Shown here one piece after another: positions 39,001-48,000 of a stretch of DNA of 64,000 nucleotides (positions are counted from its first letter, which is position 1; each line of letters starts with the position of its first letter). Source of the DNA: UMGS363 sp051891935. Lineage in GTDB: Bacteria > Bacillota > Clostridia > Oscillospirales > Ruminococcaceae. Position numbers and translations under genes: made by a program. The notes beneath the pieces were generated by a model that saw nothing but the letters and a program-made list of their open reading frames with translations, searched no databases and had not been told where the DNA came from. The DNA lies in NCBI GenBank assembly GCA_051891935.1, contig JBJFFR010000157.1, positions 1-64,000 of the forward strand, in the 5' to 3' direction.

Positions 39001-40699
39001 AGAGAGAAGCTGCTTCGTCAACAACCTTCTTGATAGCTGCAACAGCGTCGTCAGGAAGCTTGTCGTAGCCGCCCTTTTCTTCTGCGAACTTTTCAACGCT
39101 GTTAAGACGGTTCTGCATAGCATTCTTGAGCTGTTCAGTGTATTCCTTATCGTTAAGGTTAACTTCGAAGTCGCCCCAAGGCATGATCTCCATATCCTCG
39201 AAAGGACCCCACTTCTCGAACTTAGCCTTGCCTTCAACGATAGACTCGAGGATTCCGAGAGTATCAGCAGGCTTTACCTTCTTGCCCATGAAGTCGCCTG
39301 TGTTGATGATGTAGCAAGCAACATTCTTTTCTTCAACGAGCTTCTTGAACTTCTCGTAGTCGTTGGCAAGAGGATATGTTCTGAACGGGTTAGCATAAGG
39401 AACGATACGAAGAGCGTTCATATCTGTGCCTGCCTTTACACGTTCAGCTGTAGATGTCTTTGTAGCAAGTGTAGCACCCATTACGGAAGCGAGGGAAGCA
39501 CCCTTGAGCTTGATAACAGGAGGAATTGTAGGATCCTTCATGATCCAGAAAATAGCGTTAACAGGAGAATCGATCTTGTCAACACGGTTAGGAGACCAGA
39601 GCTTGGACTTGATAGCACGTCCGTTGCCGTTTCTGATATCCTCTGTTACGAGCTGGATCTTGCCGTCTTCGTCCATTGTAGCGGAACAGTTCTGGCAGGA
39701 GAGAAGGTACTTGTTATCGGGGCAGCCTGTAGGATAGTCAGCTGTCTTATCGAAGTAAGTAGGTTCAAGAGCGATAGAAGCACATGTATCGGTATTGATG
39801 ATGAATGCGTCATCGTGGAGAACCTTGATTGCAGGATACTTGCCGTTGTGCTTTGCGTGTGTAAGTGTGGACTTACCGGAGCCGGAAAGACCGTAAACGG
39901 AAGCAACGAACTTGGAACCGTCATCAAGAGTATATTCCTTCTGACCGCCGTGGCAGGAAGCATAGCCGTTTCTGTTAGCAAGTGCCCAAGCCATTGTAAG
40001 AGTACCCTTCTTGTGCTCGCCGAAGTACTTCATGCCGAGGATAGCAGCACAGTTCTGGTTTGTATCGAAGTAGCAGAGTGTAAGAGGATCGGAGAGGCAG
40101 CTGTAATCAACGTCAGGGCTCTCTGTCGGCTTCCACTGCGGATCGGAGAAGATGTAGATATCAGGTTCCTTGCCGTCACCGATAGGCTTGGAATCCTTGT
40201 ACATCTTTACATAATCATCGGACATATACTGGAAATTGAGCATCCAGTTGTAGAGAAGGTTCTCTTCGCCCTCAGGAATGAGGAGATGAGCCTTTGCGAT
40301 GAATTCCTTATCAAGACCAACGAAGCAGGTTGCATGGTAGAGCTTCTTGAAACGTGTCTTGTAAATAGCGTCCATAACTACCTTGTCGAGCTTAACTTCA
40401 TCAACGCCCGGCTCGCCCTTGATGCGGCGTGCAGTAGCGTAACGGCCTGTAACAGCACCATCGTTGAAGAGAAGAACCTTTGCGTCAGCGTCAAGTCCGA
40501 ATTCTTCGCCGCGGTAGATAGGCATATCGGTAACGATAGTTCCCGGAGAATTCTTTGCGAGGTTATAAGCCTCCTTAAGAGTATTTACTTTTACTACGTT
40601 GTTGCCATAGAAAGCAGCCTCGATGATAGAACGAGTTCTGGAGAAACCGACTTTACCTGCGCCGATCTCACTGATGGGGTAATTTGCTTTTGTTGACAT
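38999..40699 (-). CDS. pckA: phosphoenolpyruvate carboxykinase (ATP)
   Basis: This 566-residue enzyme interconverts oxaloacetate and PEP using ATP. The phosphate-binding loop is YGLSGSGKSTLTHAKHNG. The metal-site DDAF, FIINTDTCASIALEPTYFDKTADYP and TGDFMGKKVKPADTLGILE are also visible. It is somewhat longer and more divergent than the E. coli type but has all key loops. In ruminococci it serves PEP carboxylation toward succinate or gluconeogenesis. A 230-base leader containing a large palindrome (family E) separates the promoter at 40936-40964 from the AGGAG site. Confidence 0.93.
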   Translation of the reverse strand: MSTKANYPISEIGAGKVGFSRTRSIIEAAFYGNNVVKVNTLKEAYNLAKNSPGTIVTDMPIYRGEEFGLDADAKVLLFNDGAVTGRYATARRIKGEPGVDEVKLDKVVMDAIYKTRFKKLYHATCFVGLDKEFIAKAHLLIPEGEENLLYNWMLNFQYMSDDYVKMYKDSKPIGDGKEPDIYIFSDPQWKPTESPDVDYSCLSDPLTLCYFDTNQNCAAILGMKYFGEHKKGTLTMAWALANRNGYASCHGGQKEYTLDDGSKFVASVYGLSGSGKSTLTHAKHNGKYPAIKVLHDDAFIINTDTCASIALEPTYFDKTADYPTGCPDNKYLLSCQNCSATMDEDGKIQLVTEDIRNGNGRAIKSKLWSPNRVDKIDSPVNAIFWIMKDPTIPPVIKLKGASLASVMGATLATKTSTAERVKAGTDMNALRIVPYANPFRTYPLANDYEKFKKLVEEKNVACYIINTGDFMGKKVKPADTLGILESIVEGKAKFEKWGPFEDMEIMPWGDFEVNLNDKEYTEQLKNAMQNRLNSVEKFAEEKGGYDKLPDDAVAAIKKVVDEAASL

Positions 40700-40722
40700 T
40701 TTACATAGACCTCCTAATAAAA

Positions 40723-40895
40723 TTTAGGGGTTCTCTAAAAACCGGGACACGAGCATGTTTTCATACATGACTTGCATCAGCTGCAAGTCAGCAAACCGCA
40801 GTAATACTTGATGTATTACAAGGTTTGTTAACGCAGCAGATGATGTAAGTCATAGAAAATATGCCGTGAAGGAGTTTTTTAGAGGTTCCCTTTAA
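40723..40895. repeat. family E nested palindrome in the pckA leader
   Basis: TTTAGGGGTTCTCTAAAAA (40723-40741) and TTTTTTAGAGGTTCCCTTTAA (40875-40895) form imperfect inverted ends. Inside, ATGACTTGCATC pairs with the GATGATGTAAGTCAT stretch, AAACC with GGTTT, and GTAATAC with GTATTAC around TTGAT. The element folds into one long branched hairpin. A possible remnant of its end is at 9305-9327. Confidence 0.65.
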
Positions 40896-40935
40896 CAAGA
40901 GCAGTAAAAAAACTGCACTTATTATTCCACGATAC

Positions 40936-40964
40936 ATTATACAATATTCCGACATTCAAGTCAA
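40936..40964 (-). promoter_or_regulatory. promoter of pckA
   Basis: On the minus strand TTGACT (40964-40959) and TATAAT (40941-40936) are 17 bases apart. Confidence 0.75.
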
Positions 40965-41053
40965 GACCTTTTGTGTGATTTTTATGTGATATTTTGCAAT
41001 ATGCTATAAAAAACAAAAAGAGGAAGCAAAAATGGGTGCCTCCTCCTTGAGTT

Positions 41054-41467
41054 TTACTTTTTTTCGGTTTCTTTAATAAAATCCTGCACCATTTTATCGC
41101 AAAGGTCGATAAGCTCGGTTACTTCATCGTCCGTGAAAAGCTCGTAGCCCATATTCTCCCCTGCCCTTTTGCGGTAGACAAGTGCCTTGCCGTGAATGAT
41201 CTTTGAATCATCGTCGGGGTTGATGAGTATTGATGCAAGCACATTTTCATCACACCAGCGGACTATCTTTTCATCTGTGCAGGCTGTGACAACGCAGTTT
41301 GCAAACTTGAACGAATTCGCAGCAAGACGCTCCGCATCCGTTACGGTGAGTGTTGTTCCGCCAAAAACGTTGAGATATGTAGCTGCTTCAAAGTCGAAGT
41401 CAATACCCTCGATAACAGCGTCCTGACCGATGACCTCGATCAGAAGAGCTTTGTTTTTCTCTGCCAT
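41054..41467 (-). CDS. conserved hypothetical cytoplasmic protein
   Basis: This 137-residue protein has no signal peptide, no membrane segment and no motif that I recognise. It alternates short strands and helices (LLIEVIGQDAVIEGIDFDFEAATYL, FANCVVTACTDEKIVRWCDENVLASILI) and ends in a charged helix with LIDLCDKMVQDFIKETEKK. Four Cys are present but not in a clear metal motif. It begins 2 bases after mscL on the same strand, so the two are likely co-transcribed. Confidence 0.6.
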   Translation of the reverse strand: MAEKNKALLIEVIGQDAVIEGIDFDFEAATYLNVFGGTTLTVTDAERLAANSFKFANCVVTACTDEKIVRWCDENVLASILINPDDDSKIIHGKALVYRKRAGENMGYELFTDDEVTELIDLCDKMVQDFIKETEKK

Positions 41468-41469
41468 AA

Positions 41470-41892
41470 TTACTCCTTATCCTGCTGTGCCTTGAGCAGA
41501 TCGCGTATCTCGGTAAGAAGGAGCTCTTCCTTTGTCGGTTCGGGAGCCTTGGGCGGCTCTGCAGGCTTTTCAGCTTCCTTTTTCTTGAAAGCATTGATAA
41601 ACTTTACAATGAGGAAAATGCAGAATGCTGTAAGCAGGAACGAAACGATCGCCTGAATAAATGCGCCGATGTTTATATAAGGATGATTACCCCAGGGAAT
41701 AGTTACTCCAAGATTGTTGAAGTTGACACCTGCAAGGATCATGCCGATGATCGGAGTAAAGATATCGCCTACAAGCGAATTTACAATGGAAGTGAAAGCT
41801 CCGCCGACGATAACGCCGACAGCAAGATCAACAACGTTTCCTCTGCTGATAAACTCTTTGAATTCATGGATAAAGCCTTTTTTCTCTGCCAA
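41470..41892 (-). CDS. mscL: large-conductance mechanosensitive channel
   Basis: This 140-residue channel opens under membrane tension and releases solutes during osmotic downshock. The N-terminal amphipathic helix (EKKGFIHEFKEFISRGNVVDLAVGVIVGGAF) leads into TM1 with the pore-lining Gly/Val pattern. A periplasmic-type loop follows, then TM2 (AFIQAIVSFLLTAFCIFLIVKFINAF) and a helical C-terminal bundle (TKEELLLTEIRDLLKAQ). A TTG at 41892-41890 with AAAGGA upstream is the best start; an in-frame TTG six codons earlier is possible. Confidence 0.94.
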   Translation of the reverse strand: MAEKKGFIHEFKEFISRGNVVDLAVGVIVGGAFTSIVNSLVGDIFTPIIGMILAGVNFNNLGVTIPWGNHPYINIGAFIQAIVSFLLTAFCIFLIVKFINAFKKKEAEKPAEPPKAPEPTKEELLLTEIRDLLKAQQDKE

Positions 41893-42052
41893 TTTTGATC
41901 GTCCTTTCAATATATTTTTAGGGATACGCCGATCAGTACGAATATGTTTCTGTCCCCAGACATAAAAACAGAAAGATCAGCGTTTTTTCATATTCAGATG
42001 ATATCATAATTTTATGTCGATTTTAAAAACATAAAGTATATAAAAAATGAAA

Positions 42053-42084
42053 AGCAGTTCCGCAAAAAACTTTACAGAACTGCT
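42053..42084 (-). terminator. intrinsic terminator after the SCP2-like gene
   Basis: AGCAGTTC (42053-42060) pairs with GAACTGCT (42077-42084); on the minus strand a T-rich tract follows. Confidence 0.65.
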
Positions 42085-42103
42085 CATTAAGCATTTTTGA
42101 ATT

Positions 42104-42517
42104 TTACTTCTTCTTTGCCTTTTTGCCCACAGCAGGCTTTGAAGCTGTCTTTGGAGCAGATGTCTTCGATGCTGCTGCCTTTTCAGCTTTCTTTGTTGTC
42201 TTGCAAACCTTCTGGAATGCGAGAGCCTTGTCAAGGTTTCCTTCGATCTTGATCTTGCCTGTTGTATAAGCTGCAACAGCGTCAAGAGTACCTTCAACGA
42301 TTCCGAGGAGGTCTACTGCAGAAGCAGTGAGGATGAAATCTCTGTCGTAGTACTCATAAGGTTCAACGTAGATCTTTTCGTCCAAAACTTCGATATAGTA
42401 AGCGCCTTCGCCCTCACCTGTGATATGTATTTCTGCAGCAATATGCTCCTTGAAGCCCTCGGCAGACTTTGTAGCCATGATCTCCTTTGCCTTTGCAACG
42501 ATCTGTTCGTATGTCAT
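42104..42517 (-). CDS. SCP2 sterol-transfer-like protein with Lys/Ala-rich tail
   Basis: Of its 137 residues, about 1-105 form an SCP2-type lipid-binding domain (AAEIHITGEGEGAYYIEVLDEKIYVEPYEYYDRDFILTASAVDLLGIVEGTLDAVAAYTTGKIKIEGNLDKALAFQK is the classic run, including the 'GKIKIEGN' loop). The tail of about 30 residues is Lys, Ala, Ser and Pro (histone-like) and may bind nucleic acid or anionic membrane. The domain would bind a hydrophobic ligand; bacteria lack sterols, so the ligand is probably a fatty acid or polyketide. It stands alone with its own terminator. Confidence 0.8.
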   Translation of the reverse strand: MTYEQIVAKAKEIMATKSAEGFKEHIAAEIHITGEGEGAYYIEVLDEKIYVEPYEYYDRDFILTASAVDLLGIVEGTLDAVAAYTTGKIKIEGNLDKALAFQKVCKTTKKAEKAAASKTSAPKTASKPAVGKKAKKK

Positions 42518-42696
42518 TATAATTTATCCTTTCCAAATAAAATAAAAATTTGAAAGTTTTCGTCATCTGACTGTCAAAACTCTCATGTAAAACTTATGAT
42601 GTTTTTATGATACTACTTTCCGCCGAAAAAATCAATGTTTTCCAAACAATTATGGATATTTACACAAAAAAATGTCAAATTTGTTTTAATTTTGTA

Positions 42697-42725
42697 TTGA
42701 AATATGAATTTAAAAAATGTATACT
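42697..42725 (+). promoter_or_regulatory. promoter of the AIM24-like gene
   Basis: TTGAAA (42697-42702) and TATACT (42720-42725) are 17 bases apart. A perfect-stem hairpin, ATATTATCGTT with AACGATAATAT (42732-42768), follows directly in the leader. Confidence 0.6.
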
Positions 42726-42801
42726 AAAGCTATATTATCGTTTCAACGGAAATTCGGAACGATAATATTGCATTTGTTATCAAAAAAAGGAACTCCCTGC
42801 T

Positions 42802-43392
42802 ATGAATTATATTATTGAAGGAAAGCATTCTCCGATCGTCACGATCAGTCTTAATAAAAATGAGCTTCTGAGCGTCAAAGCAGGCTCGGACGGCTGGCTT
42901 TCACAGAATATATGTGAAATAAACTCTGCCGACAACATTATTGAAGCTCTGAAAAACGGTCTTTCCGAGGACAGGCTTTTTTCACGCAAATACACATCCT
43001 GCGCCGACAAATCAGAGATAACTCTCATACCCGATCATTCTCCCTGCACGATATATCCTATCGAGGTTTCGGAAGATCGTCCCTTTCTGCTTGCACGGAA
43101 GGCTTTTCTTGCGTCTTCGGGAGGTTCAAAGCTCACTCTGTACATATCAAAGACCTTCGGTGAAAACCGTTTTGAACTGTACGAGATCGCAGGCTCGGGA
43201 ACAGTCTTTTCACAGCTTTGCGGAAACGCTGTAAAACGCACTCTCAACGAAGACGAAGTTCTCATCGTCCGTGCGGAACAGCTTGCCGCCTGTTCAAAAA
43301 GCTGCAGCATGGAAATTTACGAAAGCAGCAACAGCATCATGCTGAAGATCTCAAACGGAGAAGTCCTGCTTTGTACGGCAAAGGGGAAATAA
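42802..43392 (+). CDS. AIM24-family protein
   Basis: This 196-residue all-beta protein has a pattern of short strands and a C-terminal half (LTLYISKTFGENRFELYEIAGSGTVFSQLCGNAVKRTLNEDEVLIVRAEQLAACSKSCSMEIY) that fits the AIM24/TRAP-like beta-sandwich family. The role of bacterial AIM24 proteins is unclear. Its leader has a strong hairpin between promoter and start. It is convergent with sigF, with only 4 bases between the stop codons, and no terminator is visible between them. Confidence 0.6.
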   Translation: MNYIIEGKHSPIVTISLNKNELLSVKAGSDGWLSQNICEINSADNIIEALKNGLSEDRLFSRKYTSCADKSEITLIPDHSPCTIYPIEVSEDRPFLLARKAFLASSGGSKLTLYISKTFGENRFELYEIAGSGTVFSQLCGNAVKRTLNEDEVLIVRAEQLAACSKSCSMEIYESSNSIMLKISNGEVLLCTAKGK

Positions 43393-43396
43393 AACC

Positions 43397-44062
43397 CTAT
43401 CCTTCAAGGAAGCTCCGAAGTGAAAGGAGCAGCTTCTTTTCACGGCGTGACACCTGCACCTGTGTCATCCCGAGCTTTTCAGCAGTCTGCGTCTGGGTGA
43501 GGTCTTTATAGTAGCGGTAATATATGAGAAGCTGATCTTTTTCGGGCAGCGTCCGAAGTGCGGCATGGAGCGAGAGCGTTTCAGCCATTTCCTCGTCATA
43601 CGCTTCAACGGCAACATCGATCTGTCCTCCGTCCGATTCATCATCGTCAGCCGTAAGCGACAGCACGGGACGGCCAGCGCAGACGGCTTCAACGATGTTT
43701 TCCTCGCTTTCGCCTGTGAGCTCGGCAAGCTCGGATATCTGGGGCTCTCTGCCGTATTTCTGTCCGAAATCTTCCTTTATCCGTGTTATTTTCAGCGAAA
43801 GCTCCTTTACGCTGCGGCTGACCTTGACCGTTCCGCCGTCACGGAAAAGCCGCTTTATCTCGCCGAGTATAACGGGAACGGCATAGGTCGAGAATTTCAC
43901 TCCCCTGCTGCTGTCAAAGCCGTTCACCGCCTTGATAAGACCTATACAGCCTGTGCTGTACAGATCGTCATATTCTATTCCTTTTCCTCGGAATCGGTTT
44001 GCGCACAGCCGCACCAGTCCGAGGTTTTCTTCTGTAAACTTATCGGTCTCGGTTGAGTTCAT
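43397..44062 (-). CDS. sigF: sporulation sigma factor SigF
   Basis: This 221-residue sigma-70 family factor governs early forespore transcription. Region 2 (ENLGLVRLCANRFRGKGIEYDDLYSTGCIGLIKAVNGFDSSRGVKFSTYAVPVILGEIKR) and region 4 (LPEKDQLLIYYRYYKDLTQTQTAEKLGMTQVQVSRREKKLL) are complete, with region 3 between. Its identity is fixed by the spoIIAA-spoIIAB-sigF order. The spoVA genes that often follow it in bacilli are absent; an AIM24-like gene faces it instead. Confidence 0.95.
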   Translation of the reverse strand: MNSTETDKFTEENLGLVRLCANRFRGKGIEYDDLYSTGCIGLIKAVNGFDSSRGVKFSTYAVPVILGEIKRLFRDGGTVKVSRSVKELSLKITRIKEDFGQKYGREPQISELAELTGESEENIVEAVCAGRPVLSLTADDDESDGGQIDVAVEAYDEEMAETLSLHAALRTLPEKDQLLIYYRYYKDLTQTQTAEKLGMTQVQVSRREKKLLLSLRSFLEG

Positions 44063-44093
44063 ATTTCATCCTTTTTATCATCAGAAATGGCTG

Positions 44094-44534
44094 TCATTCA
44101 TTATTATGTACGCCGATCCTGCGCTGCAGAGTTACGGTAGTTCCCTTACCGACAACACTCCTGACTTTGAGCTTGTCCGTGAAGCTTTCCATTACCGAAA
44201 AGCCAAGTCCGGAACGTTCTTCCTCAGGAACGGAGGTATAAAGCGGTTCCATTGCCTTCTCAACATCGGGTATGCCGCAGCCCTTATCCGAGATCTTTAC
44301 CGTGAGCAAGCCGTTATCCCAAAAACGGGCGTGTATATTGACCGTTCCTACCATACCTCTGTAGCCGTGAACGATGCTGTTCGTGACAGCTTCGGAAACG
44401 GCTGTCTTTATCTCGGTGAGTTCACCGATCGTCGGGTCTGCATCCGATATGAATGCGGCAATACACATTCTCGCTATCCTCTCATTGCAGCTTTTTGACG
44501 GGAAAGATAATTTAAGTTCATTTACAACTGACAT
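44094..44534 (-). CDS. spoIIAB: anti-sigma factor and serine kinase SpoIIAB
   Basis: This 146-residue GHKL-fold kinase binds SigF and phosphorylates SpoIIAA. ATP-binding motifs are AVSEAVTNSIVHGYRG (N-box), DKGCGIPDVEKAMEP (G1) and ERSGLGFSVMESFTD (G2). The start follows a purine-rich site 13 bases after spoIIAA. It is the middle gene of the sporulation triad. Confidence 0.95.
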   Translation of the reverse strand: MSVVNELKLSFPSKSCNERIARMCIAAFISDADPTIGELTEIKTAVSEAVTNSIVHGYRGMVGTVNIHARFWDNGLLTVKISDKGCGIPDVEKAMEPLYTSVPEEERSGLGFSVMESFTDKLKVRSVVGKGTTVTLQRRIGVHNNE

Positions 44535-44547
44535 TTTCCTGTTCCTC

Positions 44548-44859
44548 TCATTCTATCGAAGCAAGCCGTTCAAGACCTGCAAGCTTCATTACTTTTTTTA
44601 TCTGTGACGAAGCGCCCGAAACGGTTATCTTTCCGCCGTATGCCTTCGCCGCCTTGTATCTGCCCATAACAAGACCTATTCCCGAGCTGTCCATAAACGT
44701 AACATCGGAAAAATCAAGTATCATCATCTCGGGGCGAAGCCGTTCCGCTTCAAGGTCGATCTCCTCCCGTATCTCTGCAGCGCTGTGGTGATCAATATCA
44801 CCGATTATATGAGCAGTCAGCTTTTTTTCTTCCTCATCTGTTTCGATTTTCACAGGCAT
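44548..44859 (-). CDS. spoIIAA: anti-anti-sigma factor SpoIIAA
   Basis: This 103-residue STAS-domain protein, when unphosphorylated, releases SigF from SpoIIAB. The phosphorylated Ser lies in FSDVTFMDSSGIGLVMGRYK, the standard motif. It is first in the operon, with an AGGAGG site. The upstream 170 bases are AT-rich; I could not certify the expected sigma-H promoter or Spo0A boxes. Confidence 0.95.
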   Translation of the reverse strand: MPVKIETDEEEKKLTAHIIGDIDHHSAAEIREEIDLEAERLRPEMMILDFSDVTFMDSSGIGLVMGRYKAAKAYGGKITVSGASSQIKKVMKLAGLERLASIE

Positions 44860-45033
44860 GATTTTTTCCTCCTTGTTTTTTCTTTTTGATATTTTACCCC
44901 GATCTGCTTGTAAAAATTTGTCAATAGCAGTTACTTTATTGAAAAGTTGTCATTTTTAACAAAAAATACATTTATACAAATCAAAAATGTATTATAATTA
45001 TAATATATATGTCTTTAACGGAAGGAAATTAAT

Positions 45034-48000
45034 ATGAACATGAACAGATCGGCAAACTTCGACAACAACTGGGAATTTGCACTTCTCGAAAACGGCGCAG
45101 GCTATGACAAAGCCGCAAGCTGCGGCAGCTTTAAGCCGGTTGAGATACCTCACGACTGGCTGATTTACGATACAAATAACCTATACAAAAGCGGCGAAGG
45201 CTGGTACCGCAAATGCTTTAGCATTGTCAAGGGCGATAAGTCGTTCAGCATTGATTTTGACGGCGTTTATACTGACAGCACAGTTTATGTAAACGGCAGA
45301 AAAGCCGGTGACTGGCACTATGGCTACTCGTCATTTTCATTTGATATAACCGACCTGCTCAATGACGGAGAAAACACAATTATGGTGCAGGTACGCTTCG
45401 TATCGCCGAATTCAAGATGGTATTCGGGCGCAGGCATCTACCGCAGCGTTTATCTCACCGAAACGAACAAAACGCACATACTTTGGAACGGAGTTTACGT
45501 TACCGCAAATTCGGAAAACGGAGCTGTTCACGTTGATACCGAAGCTGTCGGCGATTATGACAGCATAAAATATACCGTTTACGATATGAACGGAAGCATC
45601 GCCGCCGAATCGGATTGCGCCGATTTTAACGTGAAAGATCATAAGCTCTGGGATATCGATTCACCCGTTTTTTACACTCTCCGAGCAAGCCTTATCAAGG
45701 ACGGAGAAATACTTGATTCTTTTGAAACCGACTTCGGCTTTCGCAGCATAAGGTTTGACCCTGATAACGGCTTCTTCCTCAATGATAAAAACATAAAAAT
45801 AAAAGGCGTCTGCCTTCATCACGATATGGGTGCGCTCGGTGCGGCTGTGAACCGCCGTGCTATTGAACGCCAGCTTTTACTTATGAAGGAAATGGGCGCA
45901 AATGCGATACGCACTTCACATAATATGCCTGCAAGAGAGCTGCTTGAAATATGCGACAGGATAGGTCTGCTCGTCAACTGTGAGAGCTTCGATATGTGGG
46001 AGCTGCCGAAGACGGAATTCGACAACGCTCGCTTCTTTAAGGAAACCGCTCACGCAGATGTAGAAAGCTGGGTAAAACGTGACCGCAACCACCCCTGCGT
46101 TATAATGTGGAGCATCGGAAACGAGATCTACGACACTCACGCATCGGAGCACGGTCTGGAGATCGCACAGATGCTCGCAGGCTATGTCCGTGAATTTGAC
46201 CCGAACAAGCACGCCGAAGTTACTATCGGCTCAAACTATATCGAATGGGAAAACGCACAGAAGGTCGGAGAGTTCCTCGTCAACTCGGGCTATAACTACA
46301 CCGAACGCTGCTATGACGAGCATCACAAAAAATATCCGAATGTCGTTATCTACGGCAGCGAAACCTCGTCCGAAGTGCGCAGCCGAGGAATATATCATTT
46401 TCCTGCGTCAAAGCCGCTCCTCACCCACGATGACAACCAATGCTCATCGCTCGCAAACAGCTGCGTTGTTTGGGGAAAACCTGCCGAAATAGCCTGGATA
46501 GAAGACCGTGACAGAAAGTTCTGCGCAGGTCAGTTCGTATGGACGGGCATTGACTATATAGGCGAACCTACTCCTTACAGCAGCAAAAACAGCTTCTTCG
46601 GAATGATGGACACAGCCTGCTTTCCGAAGGACGCATACTATTTCTATCAGTCCGTCTGGTCGGACAAGCCGATGATACACCTTCTCCCCTACTGGGATTT
46701 CAACAACGGTCAGATCATTGACGTTATCGCATATTCGACCGCCGACAATGCAGAGCTTTTCCTCAACGGCAGATCACTCGGCAAGCAAACGATCGATCAT
46801 AAGCACGGCGATGTTCTCCATTTTGCTTGGAGCGTTCCATACGAAAAGGGCGAGCTTAAAGCGGTCGCTTATGATGAAAACGGAAATGTTATCGCCGAAG
46901 ACATTCAGCGAAGCTTCGGCAATGCAGCTGCAATTAAGCTTTCCGCAGACAGAACGGAAATACTCTCGGGCGGACGTGATCTTGCCTTCATCGAGATATC
47001 CGCTGTCGATGGAAACGGCACCTTTGCCGCAAACGCACGCAACTATGTCAAGGTCGAAGTAAGCGGCAGCGGCAGGCTTATGGGACTTGACAACGGCGAC
47101 TCGACCGACTATGAACAGTACAAGACCGATACTCGCCGACTTTTCAGCGGCAAGCTGCTTGCAATAGTTTCCTCCGACAACACCGAAGGCGAGATCACGG
47201 TTAAGGTCACCTCGAACGGACTGGAAAGCGCAGAGGTAAAAATTGCGGTAAACGGAAGCTCAGACATCCGCTGTGAAAAGCTTGTTCCGCAGATCACTCA
47301 CGATGAAAATGTAAACGGCGAGCTTATCCCGATGCGAAAGATCGAAGCCGAATGTATTGACAGCGCAAAGCTTGACGAAAACAAGAAAACTGCGCTTGTT
47401 CGGTATAAGATATTCCCCGAAAACGCAAGCTTCTCCGATATAAGCTGTAAGGTCGTAAGCGAAAGCAGCGCACCTATCAATTATGCCGAAGCTGAGATCG
47501 CAAGCAGCGATACTATCCGTGTTACCGCAAAGGGCGACGGAAAATTCACGCTCCGCATCTACGGAAACAACGGCTCTGAATATCCGCAGGTCATCTCCGA
47601 TCTTCCGTTTGAAGCAAGCGGTCTCGGACAGGCTTCTATCGACCCGTATACCGACGTTCCTGCCTGCATTTACAAGTATACAAGCGAACCTGTCACAATA
47701 ATGGAACAGGGCGCAATAGGCGGCATACGCAGCAGAACAGCCGTAGGCTTTGCCTCGGTCGAATTCGGCAAAAACGGCTCCGACTCACTCACTCTTAATA
47801 TAGGCAACTGCAACAACCGTGATATCCCCGTTGAGCTTTACGCAGGTGACCCCGACAACGGCGGCGAACACATCGAAACGCTGATGTTCCCCCACAACAA
47901 CGGCTGGGACAAGCCTTCTCCGCATAAATTCACGCTCACAAAACCGATATGCGGCACGGTTGATCTTTACTTTGTATTCAATGACAACAATATCTTCGGT

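Noticed and set aside
44860..45033. Sigma-H promoter and Spo0A boxes upstream of spoIIAA
   Set aside because: AT-rich sequence gives several weak partial matches (for example TTTGTCAA), none convincing enough to annotate.
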